In this document: positions 41,668 to 52,525 of the stretch, in pieces
How positions within the stretch are numbered: the first letter of the stretch is position 1
Layout: the number at the start of each line of letters is the position of its first letter
Assembly: GCA_009733775.1 (NCBI GenBank)
Contig: WOGZ01000153.1
Span: 1 to 64,000, forward strand
Length of the DNA stretch: 64,000 nt
Reading direction: 5' to 3'
Source: Alectoria sarmentosa
Taxonomy: Eukaryota; Ascomycota; Lecanoromycetes; Lecanorales; Parmeliaceae
The notes under the pieces: generated by a model
Seen by the model: the letters and a program-made list of their open reading frames with translations, nothing else
The model's database searches: none
Told to the model about the DNA's origin: nothing
Translations under genes and position numbers: made by a program

Positions 41668-44020
41668 ACGCCATGAGAGCGCATAAATTGAACTCCAGAG
41701 ACAACTTCAAAGTAGATACGGGCGTAAGTCCCGCCCAAACCTTTAGGCGAGACGTTGCTCGAGACTTGAAGCAGAAGTCTTGGCGTTCAGGATTTTGATG
41801 TACCTTCATATATGTTGAATGAATTGGAAGAGACCTGGTTTTGCAGCTCTTGGCAGGATGTGTTTCACAACTCCAACACGTTCACTGCCACAATACTACA
41901 TAATGCACTTGTTTGTCTCACAAGGCGAGTATAATTTTCAAGTCGGTAGCTCAGACGGCAACCAGCGATAGATTCCAGGTCACCCGTTAGCTAACTCTCA
42001 AAGCGTTGTGCAGTCTCTTCTGCTTGGGGTTCAGAGCAGCAAAAAAAGAAGCGCAAAGCTGGCAGCTTTTCGGGCGATCCGGCATTTTACGCGGGAAGTG
42101 TTGTTGGGAACAGATTACGCACGGAATAACTATAGGCCGACAGTAGGGCTAGGGCTCATGAATGACTGATTATGACTACCATGAAGAACATAAGGAACAA
42201 CATGCAGGTGGGCATGCTCCTGACTAAATACACGAGGATGGGCCCCATGCTTCCACCAGATTCCTAGGGATTCCATACCAAATGTCGGTCAACTCAGGGG
42301 TACCTCCCCCGGGCCATCTGCCGGACCCACATGCTCCACTCGTGGCTGCATTAGTAGTATTCCGTATAAGCGAATCAAGCGAGGTAATTACCATCCTCAC
42401 AACAGGAAGCGCATTACTTTCCATACGAGGGGAAACATCTTCTTCTCACCACAATGCGGCATCTATGGCTTTGCATAAGCACTCACTGTTGTAGCGGCCC
42501 ATCCGTAAGTATTGTGAATGCAGTCCTCCTGTGAACCAGCGATCACCAAGAATGTTACGGCGCGTTGAAACGTTCAATTTCCGCATTCAGACTCTTAGAC
42601 TTGTCAGTGCGTAAATTGAGCGATCCGTCGATGTGGTTCGCAAGCCTCGATCAGCAGGCATGAAGAGTCTATATAAACAGTGGTAGAAGTAAACGATTTA
42701 TTCCTAGCCGGCGGCCTGTTACAAAATTCTTCCCGGATGGTTGGGATCACGCTCCAAGCTTGGCGTCGCTGCCCTGCGATCCGAGGGGTCCCGATGTACC
42801 TTTGAGATTGTGCGGACTCACTATGTAGAACTCGTCTACTACCCTCAAGAGTAGCGTCTCTTGTACTTATACGGCCGACAATAGCGTATACAATTCACAA
42901 CATCACATATGACCAAACAATAGCCTCCTGGCCCCATTTCTTACACCTCATGACAGAAATCGCATCTCTACAACATACATTCGCTCTGTCTGCCCGCTAC
43001 TTACTCCCAACAACGCAGGACACAGCCTCCCCCTCACCCTTGGTCTCAATCGTGCCACCCTCCCCCTCCCCCTTGGTCTCAATCGTGCCACCCACGCACT
43101 TGGCTCGTTCCCTCGCTTAATCGGCACACTTGGAAAGGTCTAGTAGAGTATACTACATCATCGTGATCGTGATCTGCCTTTGCCTACTCTCAGGCTACTT
43201 ATGTACTTTTACAAAGCCAAGACCTCTGCCCCATCCGTTCGTGATCTGTTGGTTTGGTTGGTTGGTGAGTAAGGCGCAGGGGTTTTTCCTCGAGTGGACT
43301 TCGAGCAAGCTACATCTCATTTCAAACCGCTACGGCGTCGGCGTCGTTGAGCTGATACTTATGTCCTGCTTTTATGGTTGTGGAGGTGGAAGAGTTGCGC
43401 CATGAGATGGATGGAGAATGTCTGAGGGTCTGATTCGAAAAGTGGCTCGCATACTTAGTATCAGATTCTATAGAAATATAATCAGACTGGCGTAGCGGGG
43501 CTAGCCTAAGTATGATTTTATACCTCCACTCGTAACTCGCTACGGGACTCATGACGGCATTACCCATCCCTCCCATAGAGGAGATTTCATTGCGGGGGGA
43601 AAGGTGTTTTGATTCGCCAGGAACCGCTTTTTTTTGGTTTTGGGTTTCTGGCTGAGCGGTGTATTGATTGATTGAATTGCATTCGGCAGCTCTATGGCCC
43701 CAAGGAGCGGGGTTGCTCGGCCAGACACATTATATAACGCTTGGCCCTGCCCGTTTTCACTTGTATGATAAAAGAGGCACAGCGAGCGGACGCGGAACAA
43801 TGACTCGACACAAATCACGAGACCACGAGCAGCCCGCTGAACACGATCATACGTTCGCCATGATGCCAGGTTGTATCTTCTCCAATTTCGCTGAAAGCTC
43901 AGTCCACACCCTCTTTTGTATCTCGGGCCCCTCCGGGCCTGTCACCAACGGCGCCGGCCTGTTATTCCACGGTCAGCCATCTCGAATCTGGAAAACGTCC
44001 TGGAAACACGATTGGAATGA
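41668..44020. other. Gene-poor stretch with a small tandem duplication
   Basis: No supported gene in 2.3 kb. At about 43026-43092 a 34-bp segment containing CCTTGGTCTCAATCGTGCCA occurs twice in a row. A 91-codon ORF (43130-43405) starts with a hydrophobic segment, but it has no domain or splice partner. Confidence 0.4.
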
Positions 44021-44941
44021 TTAAACGTACGGCGTGACCCGACAGTCGCTCAAATACTGCCCATGCGTCTCCTTGCCCCCCTCCACCGCATTGACCAGAC
44101 TGCGACTCCCGTGTTCCGTGCTCCTGGCAAAAAAGAATTTCAATACGGTGAGCATGAAGGGGCCGTCCCGACTTAGTTCGGAATGGCAGAGGCCAGGGTT
44201 GAGATAGTTGATGATAACGTCGGGTTTGCCGCTTTGTTTGGTGCGAGTGGCGAGTTCGCGGCAAGGGAAGACCTCGAGAAGTTTTGAGACCTGGTACCTA
44301 CGTCTGATCAGCTACTCTGCTCCCTCGAAACCTTATATAGAGCATGTAGGGGAATACCTGTCGGACATGTTCGCAGTGTACTCATTGTTCAGGGTGTCGA
44401 ATATCCTATCGCTCTTTCTTTCATTCAGAGGAGACCAAGCATGAACCTCGGAGCTGACAATAGCCAAGTGGGGCGTGAAGTTGAACTTCTGCCCACTCTC
44501 GCGCAACTTCGGCAACAGTAACAAAGCCAGAAGGAACGTGCTGACAACATTTACGGTTATGGTCGACTCGTTGTCCTCCAAAGCAGAATATTTATTTGTC
44601 GCAATGCCAGCATTCTCGACCACGGCATCCAACCTATCTAGCCCCTCCGCCTTCTTCGCAAACTCTTTGACAGACTCGTAGCTCCCGAGATCGAGATGCC
44701 ATACCTCCACAACGCCCTTTGACTTTGTGGACTCTTCGATGGACCTTTTGGCAGCCTCACCTTTGGCGAGGGAGCGGACTGCGAGAATCACTTTGGCGGC
44801 ATCGAGACGCGTGAAGTGTCGCGCTGCTTCGAGGCCGAGACCAACATTGGATCCGGTGACGATTATGGTTTGGTCTGTGTACCTCTGCGAGGGATGTGGA
44901 AGCTTTTCGAAGAGTTGCGAGTAGAAGAAATGAGCAGCCAT
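44021..44941 (-). CDS. Short-chain dehydrogenase/reductase
   Basis: NAD(P)-dependent oxidoreductase. Two exons, 44941-44358 and 44297-44021, 286 residues, joined by a 60-nt intron (GTATTC..GTAG). Rossmann signature TGSNVGLG near residue 30, then LAVRSLAKGE (an Arg after the second strand suggests NADPH), HLDLGSYESVKEF, the NAG motif in VVENAGIA, an ITVNVVSTFLLALLLLP helix, a serine in LAIVSSEVHAWS, and catalytic Tyr-x3-Lys in RYQVSKLLEVF, created across the exon junction. The C-terminal part NYLNPGLCHSELSRD is also normal. It resembles the retinol-dehydrogenase/WW-oxidoreductase-like fungal SDRs; substrate unknown. Confidence 0.88.
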
Positions 44942-45996
44942 GATGGAGGCTGTTTTGCCTGTAAGGAGGAAAAACGTAATAAGATATATATATAAATTGA
45001 ATCCTGAGTGGATTCACGAGAACCTATTGGTCTTGGATTGAAGGATTGAGGAGGAGATTATATCATCGTTCCTCGGAAACAAATGAGGGCGATCTCCGAT
45101 ATGTCCGGCGGATACACCCGGAGATATAATTTTAGGTAACCACTTCTTCGCGTTCTCTTCCCAATCCTTCGCATAACTTTGTACACCCGTTGAGCCTTTA
45201 AGCCTATAGATTAATCGGGCTTTATCTTAAACAAGATATACGGTGAGTTCTCTCAATCAGCAGCATCATTGTAATATTGAATTCATCAAGAATGTATGAC
45301 TTGTAACGTAGACGTCATTGATGACGTGATTCTTGGGGAAAAAAAATTGGCTGACGCGATACATAAAGTCGCCGACAGTTTCCCTGGCCCCTGCTTCAAC
45401 CTCGCTTTTATTCAGTAAGCTTAGGCGGAGGATTATTAATTGTGCGCGAAAGTTCAATTCAAGGATATCATATAGACTTCTTCGGCCCGCGGTCACACGT
45501 CGAGACAGCTCCACCTCTCGTTTACAGTGCAATTTTAAAGTGCAAATGTCTTCATATGCAATACTGCGTAATGACAAGCAGCTAAGTTTCGCGGAAGACT
45601 CGGAAGAGACTGCTGCTTGGCAAGTATTTGTAATCGAGACGTCCCGAGGCTCAACTGTGCATTGGGCGGTGTGCACTATGCCGGTACGTGCTCCTTACTT
45701 CTTCACTAACGCACAGGAAGGCGCAGGGGACATTGGATAGGTATCATGACCCCATTTAGGCTAGTTGATAGACAGATGCATTGCAAAGCTCTGGTTGTTG
45801 AGCCAAATAGTAGTGTGCATGACAGGGATTGGATTGATGCTTGAGCTACCACCGCTACTTGAGTCATCCGCAATGCAGCAGATGGCGCCGCAGCTGCAGA
45901 AGCCGAGGCTGCAGCAACAGTAGACGTAGATGTACTTGACGCTGCGGCTCCATTGTGCTAGACGTGACTACTTCTATGGTCCCCTCTCTGGGGAAG
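44942..45996. other. Intergenic region without a supported gene
   Basis: Overlapping ORFs on opposite strands at 45266-45740 are of similar length and show no domain; I could not choose either. Promoter of the dehydrogenase gene expected just above 44941. Confidence 0.4.
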
Positions 45997-47241
45997 TCAA
46001 CTTGAATACTCCGGCACCGCTTCCTGCGTGACAAAGTCGTATGGAGGCGGAGGGTCATCATCCTCGTCGTCCATGACCGGCGCTGGCTCGTTATACGCTG
46101 CCGTTCGCGCGTCATACTCTTCTGCCAACAAACTGCAACGTTTGTAATCGCCAAAGACAAGGTGCTCCTTCCCGGCGCATTCAAGCCTCACATATACCTT
46201 CAGTGAGTAGGTGCGCGCGATGTTAAAAGTCTTGAAAGTGGGGGCCAAGTGGTGAGGGATCTTTGTATCCATCACCCTCCTCAAATCCAGATGCTCTTCA
46301 ACTCGCGGTCTTCGAGTCTCGAATCCTATTTCTTGAAGCGGGATTTCTTTGGTCCATTGAGCGGAGTCATGTCCACCAGCGCGGTTCAGCCCCCAGCTGG
46401 AGGTCTCTTCGCAGAGGTAGATAGTCACTCTTCTGAGATGGAAATTGGGTGGGGGCACCGTTGAAGCCTCCAAATTGTAATCGACGTGGAGCATGAGCGG
46501 TAATGGGTGACCGATGATAGCGGCTGATGGTGTTTGCACCCGTATCTCGAAGACGGCTTTTGGTAGATGCTCGGTGGATGGTGATTTTAGCTTCAACTTT
46601 TCTTTAATGGTAAGAGGGCGATGGGCGAATTCGCGTTCCTCTCTGGGTAAGAGAATTAAGCTTCGATATATGAATGCTGCCCTTTTGATGTTGTAATTTG
46701 GGATCGGCTGTTGTATGCTCCTGGGCTTGTATACAGATATCTCGACATTTTGGGTGCAGCCGTCATCCGTGTAGTAACCGTTTTTAGTTGGTGACTTGAG
46801 TGTCGCTTGGAGCTCATATACGATCGAACAAGAGCCACCTTGGACGTTTTTGTCGACAAAAGAGATGGGAAGAGGTTGGTTGGGATCAGAGTTGAAAAAT
46901 GACGAGGATACAAAAGAGTCCCTCTGAGACGCGCCGCAATCGAGCGGAAGGATGAAGCTGAAAGGCCAACTGTTTCGATCTGTATTTTGGGTTTGGGTGC
47001 AGTGAGCAAACAGCCTTCTTGGGCCAGTGAACAGAGTTGCTTTAAAGGAGAACAATCGTATAGAATGAGGGATGCGTGGCCAATGCTTTGTTGTTGTGCT
47101 ACCACTTAGCTCGATTGAGATGGACCCAACATCCACTTCTTGACCCTTGACATGCCCGCTGACGAGACGAACGGAGCCAGACACCGTGCCGCCGGCCTTG
47201 TATCTAAGCTGCGGTACCTCGATTTGAAGGGACCAAGACAT
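45997..47241 (-). CDS. Arrestin-like protein with a PY motif
   Basis: 414 residues, one exon. The first half is a beta-rich arrestin N-like domain: MSWSLQIEVPQLRYKAGGTV, SGSVRLVSGHV, SISIELSGSTTTKHW, LFTGPRRLF, FSFILPLDCG and GSCSIVYELQATLKSP. The second half continues with beta strands (AVFEIRVQTPSAAIIG, FHLRRVTIYL, YSLKVYVRLECAGK). The tail has DDPPPPYDFVTQ, a PPxY site of the kind bound by Rsp5/NEDD4 ubiquitin ligases. In yeast and Aspergillus, alpha-arrestins recruit that ligase to nutrient transporters; a like role is inference. It is shorter than classic ART proteins and is nearer the compact fungal arrestin-like proteins. An ammonium transporter lies 5 kb away, but no link is shown. 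Confidence 0.82.
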   Translation of the reverse strand: MSWSLQIEVPQLRYKAGGTVSGSVRLVSGHVKGQEVDVGSISIELSGSTTTKHWPRIPHSIRLFSFKATLFTGPRRLFAHCTQTQNTDRNSWPFSFILPLDCGASQRDSFVSSSFFNSDPNQPLPISFVDKNVQGGSCSIVYELQATLKSPTKNGYYTDDGCTQNVEISVYKPRSIQQPIPNYNIKRAAFIYRSLILLPREEREFAHRPLTIKEKLKLKSPSTEHLPKAVFEIRVQTPSAAIIGHPLPLMLHVDYNLEASTVPPPNFHLRRVTIYLCEETSSWGLNRAGGHDSAQWTKEIPLQEIGFETRRPRVEEHLDLRRVMDTKIPHHLAPTFKTFNIARTYSLKVYVRLECAGKEHLVFGDYKRCSLLAEEYDARTAAYNEPAPVMDDEDDDPPPPYDFVTQEAVPEYSS

Positions 47242-48196
47242 AGTAGAGTAAACTGAACCAGACTCTGACCAATAATCTCTAGATCTTGCAAAGACTCAGA
47301 TATGTAAGAAACATGGCACATGACCTGGATGTAACAGACTGGGAGTGTCAGAAAGGCTGTTGCAGCAGTATCTCAGGACAGACCCAGGATGATGATTGAC
47401 ACAAAAACAGGTCTCTGGCCTTCAACAGCTTCGGAGAACTGCCTCCTTTACACTTTGCACTGCAAAAGCTGTATGATTGCTATCGTTATTGATAAAGTTG
47501 CAAACCCCTTGAAATTATCAGGGCTGTATCACTACGGGCTTTTTTGCCCTGTACCCGCGAGCGAGGCTCCCTCGAATGGGTTTAGCGCGGTCGGCTTTTC
47601 ATCGCATAAGAACTTTCGCGAGAACTTGCGCGGGATTCAACCGTGGTAAGGTCCCGAAACCTCCTTCCAAACAGGACTAGCGGATGGCATTTTCCATCGC
47701 ATAAGAACTTTCGCGGGATTCAACGGTTGCGAGGTTTCGTCCCAAAACCCACTCTTCAAATGGGACTAGCGTATGGCTGTTCCCTCGGCGGGTGTAGGTA
47801 GTTTGGCGGGCCTCTTTGTCTAGAGTACTTTACTTACTTTAGGTGACTTGTTAACTCTCGAGTACATAAGTAGGGCTTTACGTTGAAGGCAGCTGGGTAA
47901 AAGAGGCATTCATTGGGTTTTAAAGTACTATTAATTATTGCACCGATTGTGATTTCCTGTTTTGGAAAATGGTTTACGCGTTTGTTGAGAAACGCGATTG
48001 ATGAGGCGTTACCTTACCTATGACTATTGATTAAAAATTATCAAGACCGATTGATTATATATTAGCAGCTTCGATTGATCAGATGTTGCCAACCATGCTT
48101 AACAATGATTCCAAGAATCTTCGAATGGACATTATCCATTTTCCATACCCGATGTCCCGTCATCCATCCATCCCTCTCCCAACGTCGTCCCTCTCC
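47242..48196. other. Intergenic with an imperfect tandem repeat
   Basis: At about 47590-47780 a block containing CATCGCATAAGAACTTTCGC, then GGGATTCAACGG-like and a GGGACTAGCG.ATGGC-like end, occurs twice, with a shorter third trace. No gene seen. Confidence 0.45.
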
Positions 48197-48999
48197 TCAC
48201 GACAGCGCCATCGCCACCCCAATCAATCCCACCCACATCCACATTACCCCCCTCGCACCTCTGTGATATATCCCCGCACTCCCGCTCGTTGCAGTCGCCA
48301 CGCCCGCATCCACCGCCACTTGCGGCGCCGCCTTATCCACACTCCATGTCACGCCATGCGTCGACGCGTTCGTCTCCTGGCTGATGAAAATCGCAACGCT
48401 CGCCACGCTATCGCTGTCCTCGGTGGAATCCAGGAGCCGCAGATGGCAGGGGCTGTATTGTCTGTAGGCGGCCAAGGGGAGGGGGTAGGAGGGGAGGGAG
48501 GGGCTGGAGGACGTGATCAGGTTGTGGGTGTAGGATGGGTTGGTTTCATAGTCTATACGGTAGCGGAGGATTCGGAAATTGTTAGCCAATGATTTGTTTG
48601 AGAATGATGTTGATGATGAAGGATGAATGATGGTGAAGGAGAAAGAGGGGCTGGGTGGATGAAGGACACACAGATGAAGCTACTGGAATCATTTCGAACC
48701 CAGCACTGTATCTGCAGCTCAGGATCATGCTGCAATCCGTTGGCGACCCAGGACACATCGACGGTGTCTTTGTACGAGACTTGGATTCCGCTGTCGTAGC
48801 TTTCCAAAAGTGTCGGATAGGTAAAGTTGTAGGAGGGGAAGGCGGTGGGGGTCGAGGTTACGGGGAGGGAGGATGTCGGAGAGTTGGATTGAGAGGCGGA
48901 TTGAGAGGATGTGAGCGGGAGATATTGGAGGAGGAGGAGGAGGAATGTGGGGACCAGGGTGATGCTTGTGGAAGGAAAAAGATGGTCAAGGATGGCCAT
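48197..48999 (-). CDS. Predicted surface membrane protein, gene model incomplete
   Basis: The 5' frame (ATG 48999) starts with a signal peptide (MAILDHLFPSTSITLV, LLLLLQYLPLTSS), followed by a Ser/Thr-rich part and a folded segment (YDSGIQVSYKDTVDVSW, LQIQCWVRND). The 3' frame (down to 48197) continues SLANNFRILRYRIDYE, CHLRLLDSTEDSDSVAS and ends in a hydrophobic segment (GVMWMWVGLIGVAMALS) that fits a membrane helix or GPI signal. The frames meet near 48660-48600, but no intron of normal length joins them in phase. Either I miss an intron or the gene has a frameshift. Family not recognised; extracellular beta-type domain suspected. Confidence 0.45.
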
Positions 49000-49883
49000 G
49001 GTGGTCCTTGCAAGCTGAAGTGTTCATGATCGGATCGAGTGTTCGCCTTAGCCTACTACTTGTACTTCTACTCATCCCTTATCGATGGCGAATTTCACGT
49101 GCAGTAGCGTCCGCGACGGTGTCTGGTTCCTCTGGTAGCTTACCGCATGATCCGACTGAAGTGTTCTATATTAGGCTGTCCTTTGGACCAAGAAGGAAGC
49201 GCTAGTAGGGATCAAAACCACTTTGATGCGCTTTCCACTGATTGACAAACTCAATTCCCCAATTTCTGGGGCTAACGCCAAGAACCTGGGGGAGTTGGTA
49301 GGACTAGAACCGGTTAACGTCCGTGCGCGGTGCGACTTCCGAGCTTCCGAACGTGTGGGGGTCGTGGACGGATCGCGGTTTGCAATTTGAAAGATGCAAT
49401 TTGCTTATCCATTGGACCCAAGTGACCTATCCCCAGCCTTGAGTTTTATGCACCTTTGATGCGAGAGTATTATGAATGATCAACATATCAACGTATCAAT
49501 GCTTCACGTCTGACGCTAAGTAAAGCAGATGCACGGTATGCTGATAAAATTAGATCATCTGTTGATGTTGGACATATCAGACAGATCTTAGTCGAATAAG
49601 GTAAGGCTGTGCAAAGGTATGCTAGCGGGCTTACATAAGCAGCTCTAGGTTGTGCAAATTGTATCTGTCAGCTGCCTTGCCAAGCCATCGTCATCACCCT
49701 TGCGAAAAGAAGAGGGGTACGATAATACTAGTACAGCAACAAGATGCGTACTCGGAACCAATCTATCATGACCAGAACCTGGTCTCTACAATCACACCCA
49801 TCTCATTGATTCCTCACAAGCTCATTGACATATGTTACCAGGGACCTGCCATTGCGCCTTTTCTCCACCCCTCGAGAGCCAAC
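49000..49883. other. Divergent promoter region
   Basis: Lies between the divergently transcribed surface-protein and aldolase genes. No other gene seen. An in-frame ATG at 49650 precedes the aldolase, but I do not use it. Confidence 0.45.
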
Positions 49884-50938
49884 ATGGCACAACCAGCATC
49901 TAAGAAGCCCAAGCTCGATTTGTCCCAGAACAAAGCCAATGTCATGCTGCAAAAGGCTGCCGAGGGCAAGTATGGCATTGCGGGCGTCTGCGTTGTGAGC
50001 GTCTCCATACCGTCACCTGATTCCAATCGTGCACCGCCTGTCGCTGCATCATCGCCTAAAAGCCCTTCTCCCATCAAGCCTCTTGTCTCCTCTCCCACCA
50101 CCCCTATTCCTCCAAAACGCCCCAGCTTCTCCACCCTCATCGACATCTCCTCCGCTGACACTATTAGTACAACCTCGAAGGCATCCTCGCCACCGTCCGC
50201 GCCGCCACCGCCAAACGCTCCCCAGCCATGATCCTCCTCTTCCCCTGGGCCCAATCATACTCCTCCACCCTTCTCGCCCAAGCCGCCGCCACCGCCGCCC
50301 GCTCCGCTCCCGTCCCCATCACCCTCCACCTCGACCACGCCCAGTCCCCCGAAGCAATCCACACTGCCGCCGACACCGGCTTCTACGACTCCATCATGGT
50401 TGACATGTCGCATTACGATAAAGCGGAAAATCTCGCCAAAACGAAAGAATTGGTGGCGTATTGTCATGAAAAGGGCATCGTCTGTGAGGCGGAGCCGGGG
50501 AGGATTCAGGGAGGTGAGGATGGCGTGGCGGATACGGCTGCGCTGGAGGCGATCATGACAACGCCGGAAGAAGCGAAGGAGTTTGTAGATACAGGTATCG
50601 ATTGGCTCGCGCCTGCTTTTGGGAACGTGCACGGTTCTTATGGTGCTAGGGGTATCCAGCTTGAGTATGAGCGATTGCATGCTGTGAATGAGGCTGTGGG
50701 GAAAGAGGTTCGGATGGTGCTGCATGGTACCGATGGCTTCGATGAGGGAATATATGGGAAGTGTATTGAGGGGGGCATCACGAAGGTGAATATCAATGGC
50801 GTGCTGAACAAGCGGTATTTGAAGGTGCAGAAGGAGGGGGGGTTGGGAGTCAGCGAGACGATTGAGAGGGGGACAAATGCTATGCAGGAGGCGATTGAGG
50901 AGTGTATGGACATGTTGGGGAGTTCGGGCATGGCGTAG
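49884..50938 (+). CDS. Class II (zinc) ketose-bisphosphate aldolase family protein
   Basis: Reversible aldol cleavage of a ketose (bis)phosphate by a zinc enzyme. Two exons, 49884-49994 and 50168-50938, 293 residues; the 173-nt intron is longer than most here. The start MAQPASKKPKLDL is chosen because NVMLQKAAEGKYGIAGVCV follows directly. Zinc-site and active-site motifs: LHLDHAQSPE, VCEAEPGRIQGGED, AFGNVHGSYG, VLHGTDGFDEGIYG and KVNINGVLNKRYL. Shorter than the glycolytic fungal FBA (about 360 residues), so it probably belongs to the smaller KbaY/GatY-like group, with substrate open. The end GSSGMA-stop is followed by a GGTTGG repeat and by a second partial copy of the 3' end 207 bp downstream. 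Confidence 0.88.
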
Positions 50939-51088
50939 GTTGGGGTTGGGGTTGGGGTTGGTACAAGTGAGGCATCGATTTGGTGTGGTCAGGTTGATAC
51001 GGTTCGGATGAGATGAGATGGGATAGGATGGGTGGGGCATGAGACGGGGAACACGATTCACATAGATGGGAGAGAAGGACAAGTTGTC

Positions 51089-51145
51089 TGCAGGAGGCGG
51101 TGCAGGCGTGTATGGATGTGGTGGGGAGTTCGGGGATGGCGTTGG
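51089..51145 (+). repeat. Partial duplicate of the aldolase 3' end
   Basis: Matches 50882-50938 of the aldolase gene at an offset of 207 bp: TGCAGGAGGCG, GTGTATGGA, TGGGGAGTTCGGG and ATGGCGT occur in the same order. It has no frame or start of its own, so it is a short tandem segment duplication. Confidence 0.7.
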
Positions 51146-51784
51146 GATGGGAGAAGGTGTTGGATTGGGTACATGAGATGAAAAATCAAGGCTGGGATGG
51201 GGCATGAGATTGGAAAAAGATAAGGCTGGGATGCGCATGAAATGAAAAGAATGAGGTTGGCGATGGGAAATGAATATAAGAGACGTACAGCGGAGATGTA
51301 TATATGGGAAATGTTAGCTGAGACGTATATATGAGATATTCACATAGGTCGTATATATATATACATGAAATCTAACATATGAAACGTTCACGAATTTATG
51401 CAATCAATTAAAAACTTCTTGCACCCGCGTTAAAAACTCAGAATTTATATATATAATATAATATAAACTTATTTAACACGCATTAACTAATCAATTAATC
51501 AATTAATCAAATCAATCAAATAATTAACTTATTCAAATCTGTCTATTTAATCTAATTAATTAAATTAAAAAAACAATTAAATATCTTTTTTCGCAACTGG
51601 CAAATCGCAAAATTAATTAAAATCTCTTTTTTCTTTTCTTTCCTCTCTGATTATCTTTCGCATTGGCTGGCAACCGCAAAATAAATAAAAAAAAGTCTTT
51701 TTCTTTTTTCGTAATGGCAACCATCGCACTAGTGGGCAATCAATCGCAAAATAGAGAATTGAAAGAATAATAGTGATAGAGAGA

Positions 51785-52140
51785 TTTGTTGAAATATGAG
51801 AATATGAAGATATGAGAATATGACGATATGGGGATATGAGGATATGAGAATATGAGAATAATGAGGATATGGGGGGATGGGGATATGGGGATATGGGGAT
51901 ATGGGGATATGGGGATATGGGGATATGGGGATAGCGATTTTATAAAACGCTGGTTGCTGCGATGTGGGTGGGATGGGATGGGATGGGATGGGATGTTATG
52001 GGATGTGATGCGATGTGATGGACGGCAGAATAGATATATGGGCGGTTGAATGAGATGAGATGAGATGAGATGAGATGAGATGTTGTGAATGGTGGAGTGA
52101 ATGAAATGGAGTAGGGTGGAGTGAAGTGAAGTGAAGTGGA
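51785..52140. repeat. Microsatellite block (GATATGGG, GGGAT, GAGAT)
   Basis: Successive arrays: GATATGAG/GATATGGG 8-mers (51800-51932), GGGAT 5-mers (51965-52000), GAGAT 5-mers (52050-52082) and GAAGTG-type repeats (52115-52140). Shared GAT-based units suggest expansion by slippage. Confidence 0.85.
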
Positions 52141-52525
52141 ATGGAGTGGAGGTGGTGGTAATTACAAGAAGTTGATTTTGTTTCTCATTACTGATGATGT
52201 TCAGACAATGTTCTGTGACTGTTGTGGGGGGGAAAGTAATATAATACATACGCACGCCAAAAAGCCAACGGCGAAAAGAAGAAGAAGAAGAAGTCGAGAG
52301 TCTTGTCAAACACTCTCGCGAAAACATAAACATGTAGTCGAAAGGGTACACACACACACACATACACAAAAACGTACATACATAATTACACACAGACTAG
52401 GATATCACAGCACACCCAGCCAAAATGCAGCACAAGCCGTAGACCAAAACACGGATGCCAGACCCCAATCGATCAATCGCTCAACCGCCCAGTCTAGATA
52501 TATTCAAATCGGCCCCCCCCCTCTC

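Larger units (their letters stand above)
50939..52525. other. Simple-sequence-rich region without genes
   Basis: Holds a GGGGTT-type run right after the aldolase stop (50939-50961), a partial gene duplicate, an AT-rich block (51300-51760) and several microsatellites. Long ORFs crossing it are repeat artefacts. Confidence 0.6.

Noticed and set aside
45266..45740. Overlapping 135- and 136-codon ORFs on opposite strands
   Set aside because: Neither has a domain, signal peptide or introns, and equal length on both strands suggests chance.
50939..50961. Telomere-like GGGGTT repeats
   Set aside because: Only about four units, interstitial, and not the fungal TTAGGG repeat; regarded as simple sequence.
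50255..51238. 327-codon ORF antisense to the aldolase
   Set aside because: Overlaps the well-supported aldolase exon on the opposite strand; low complexity, a shadow of biased codon use.
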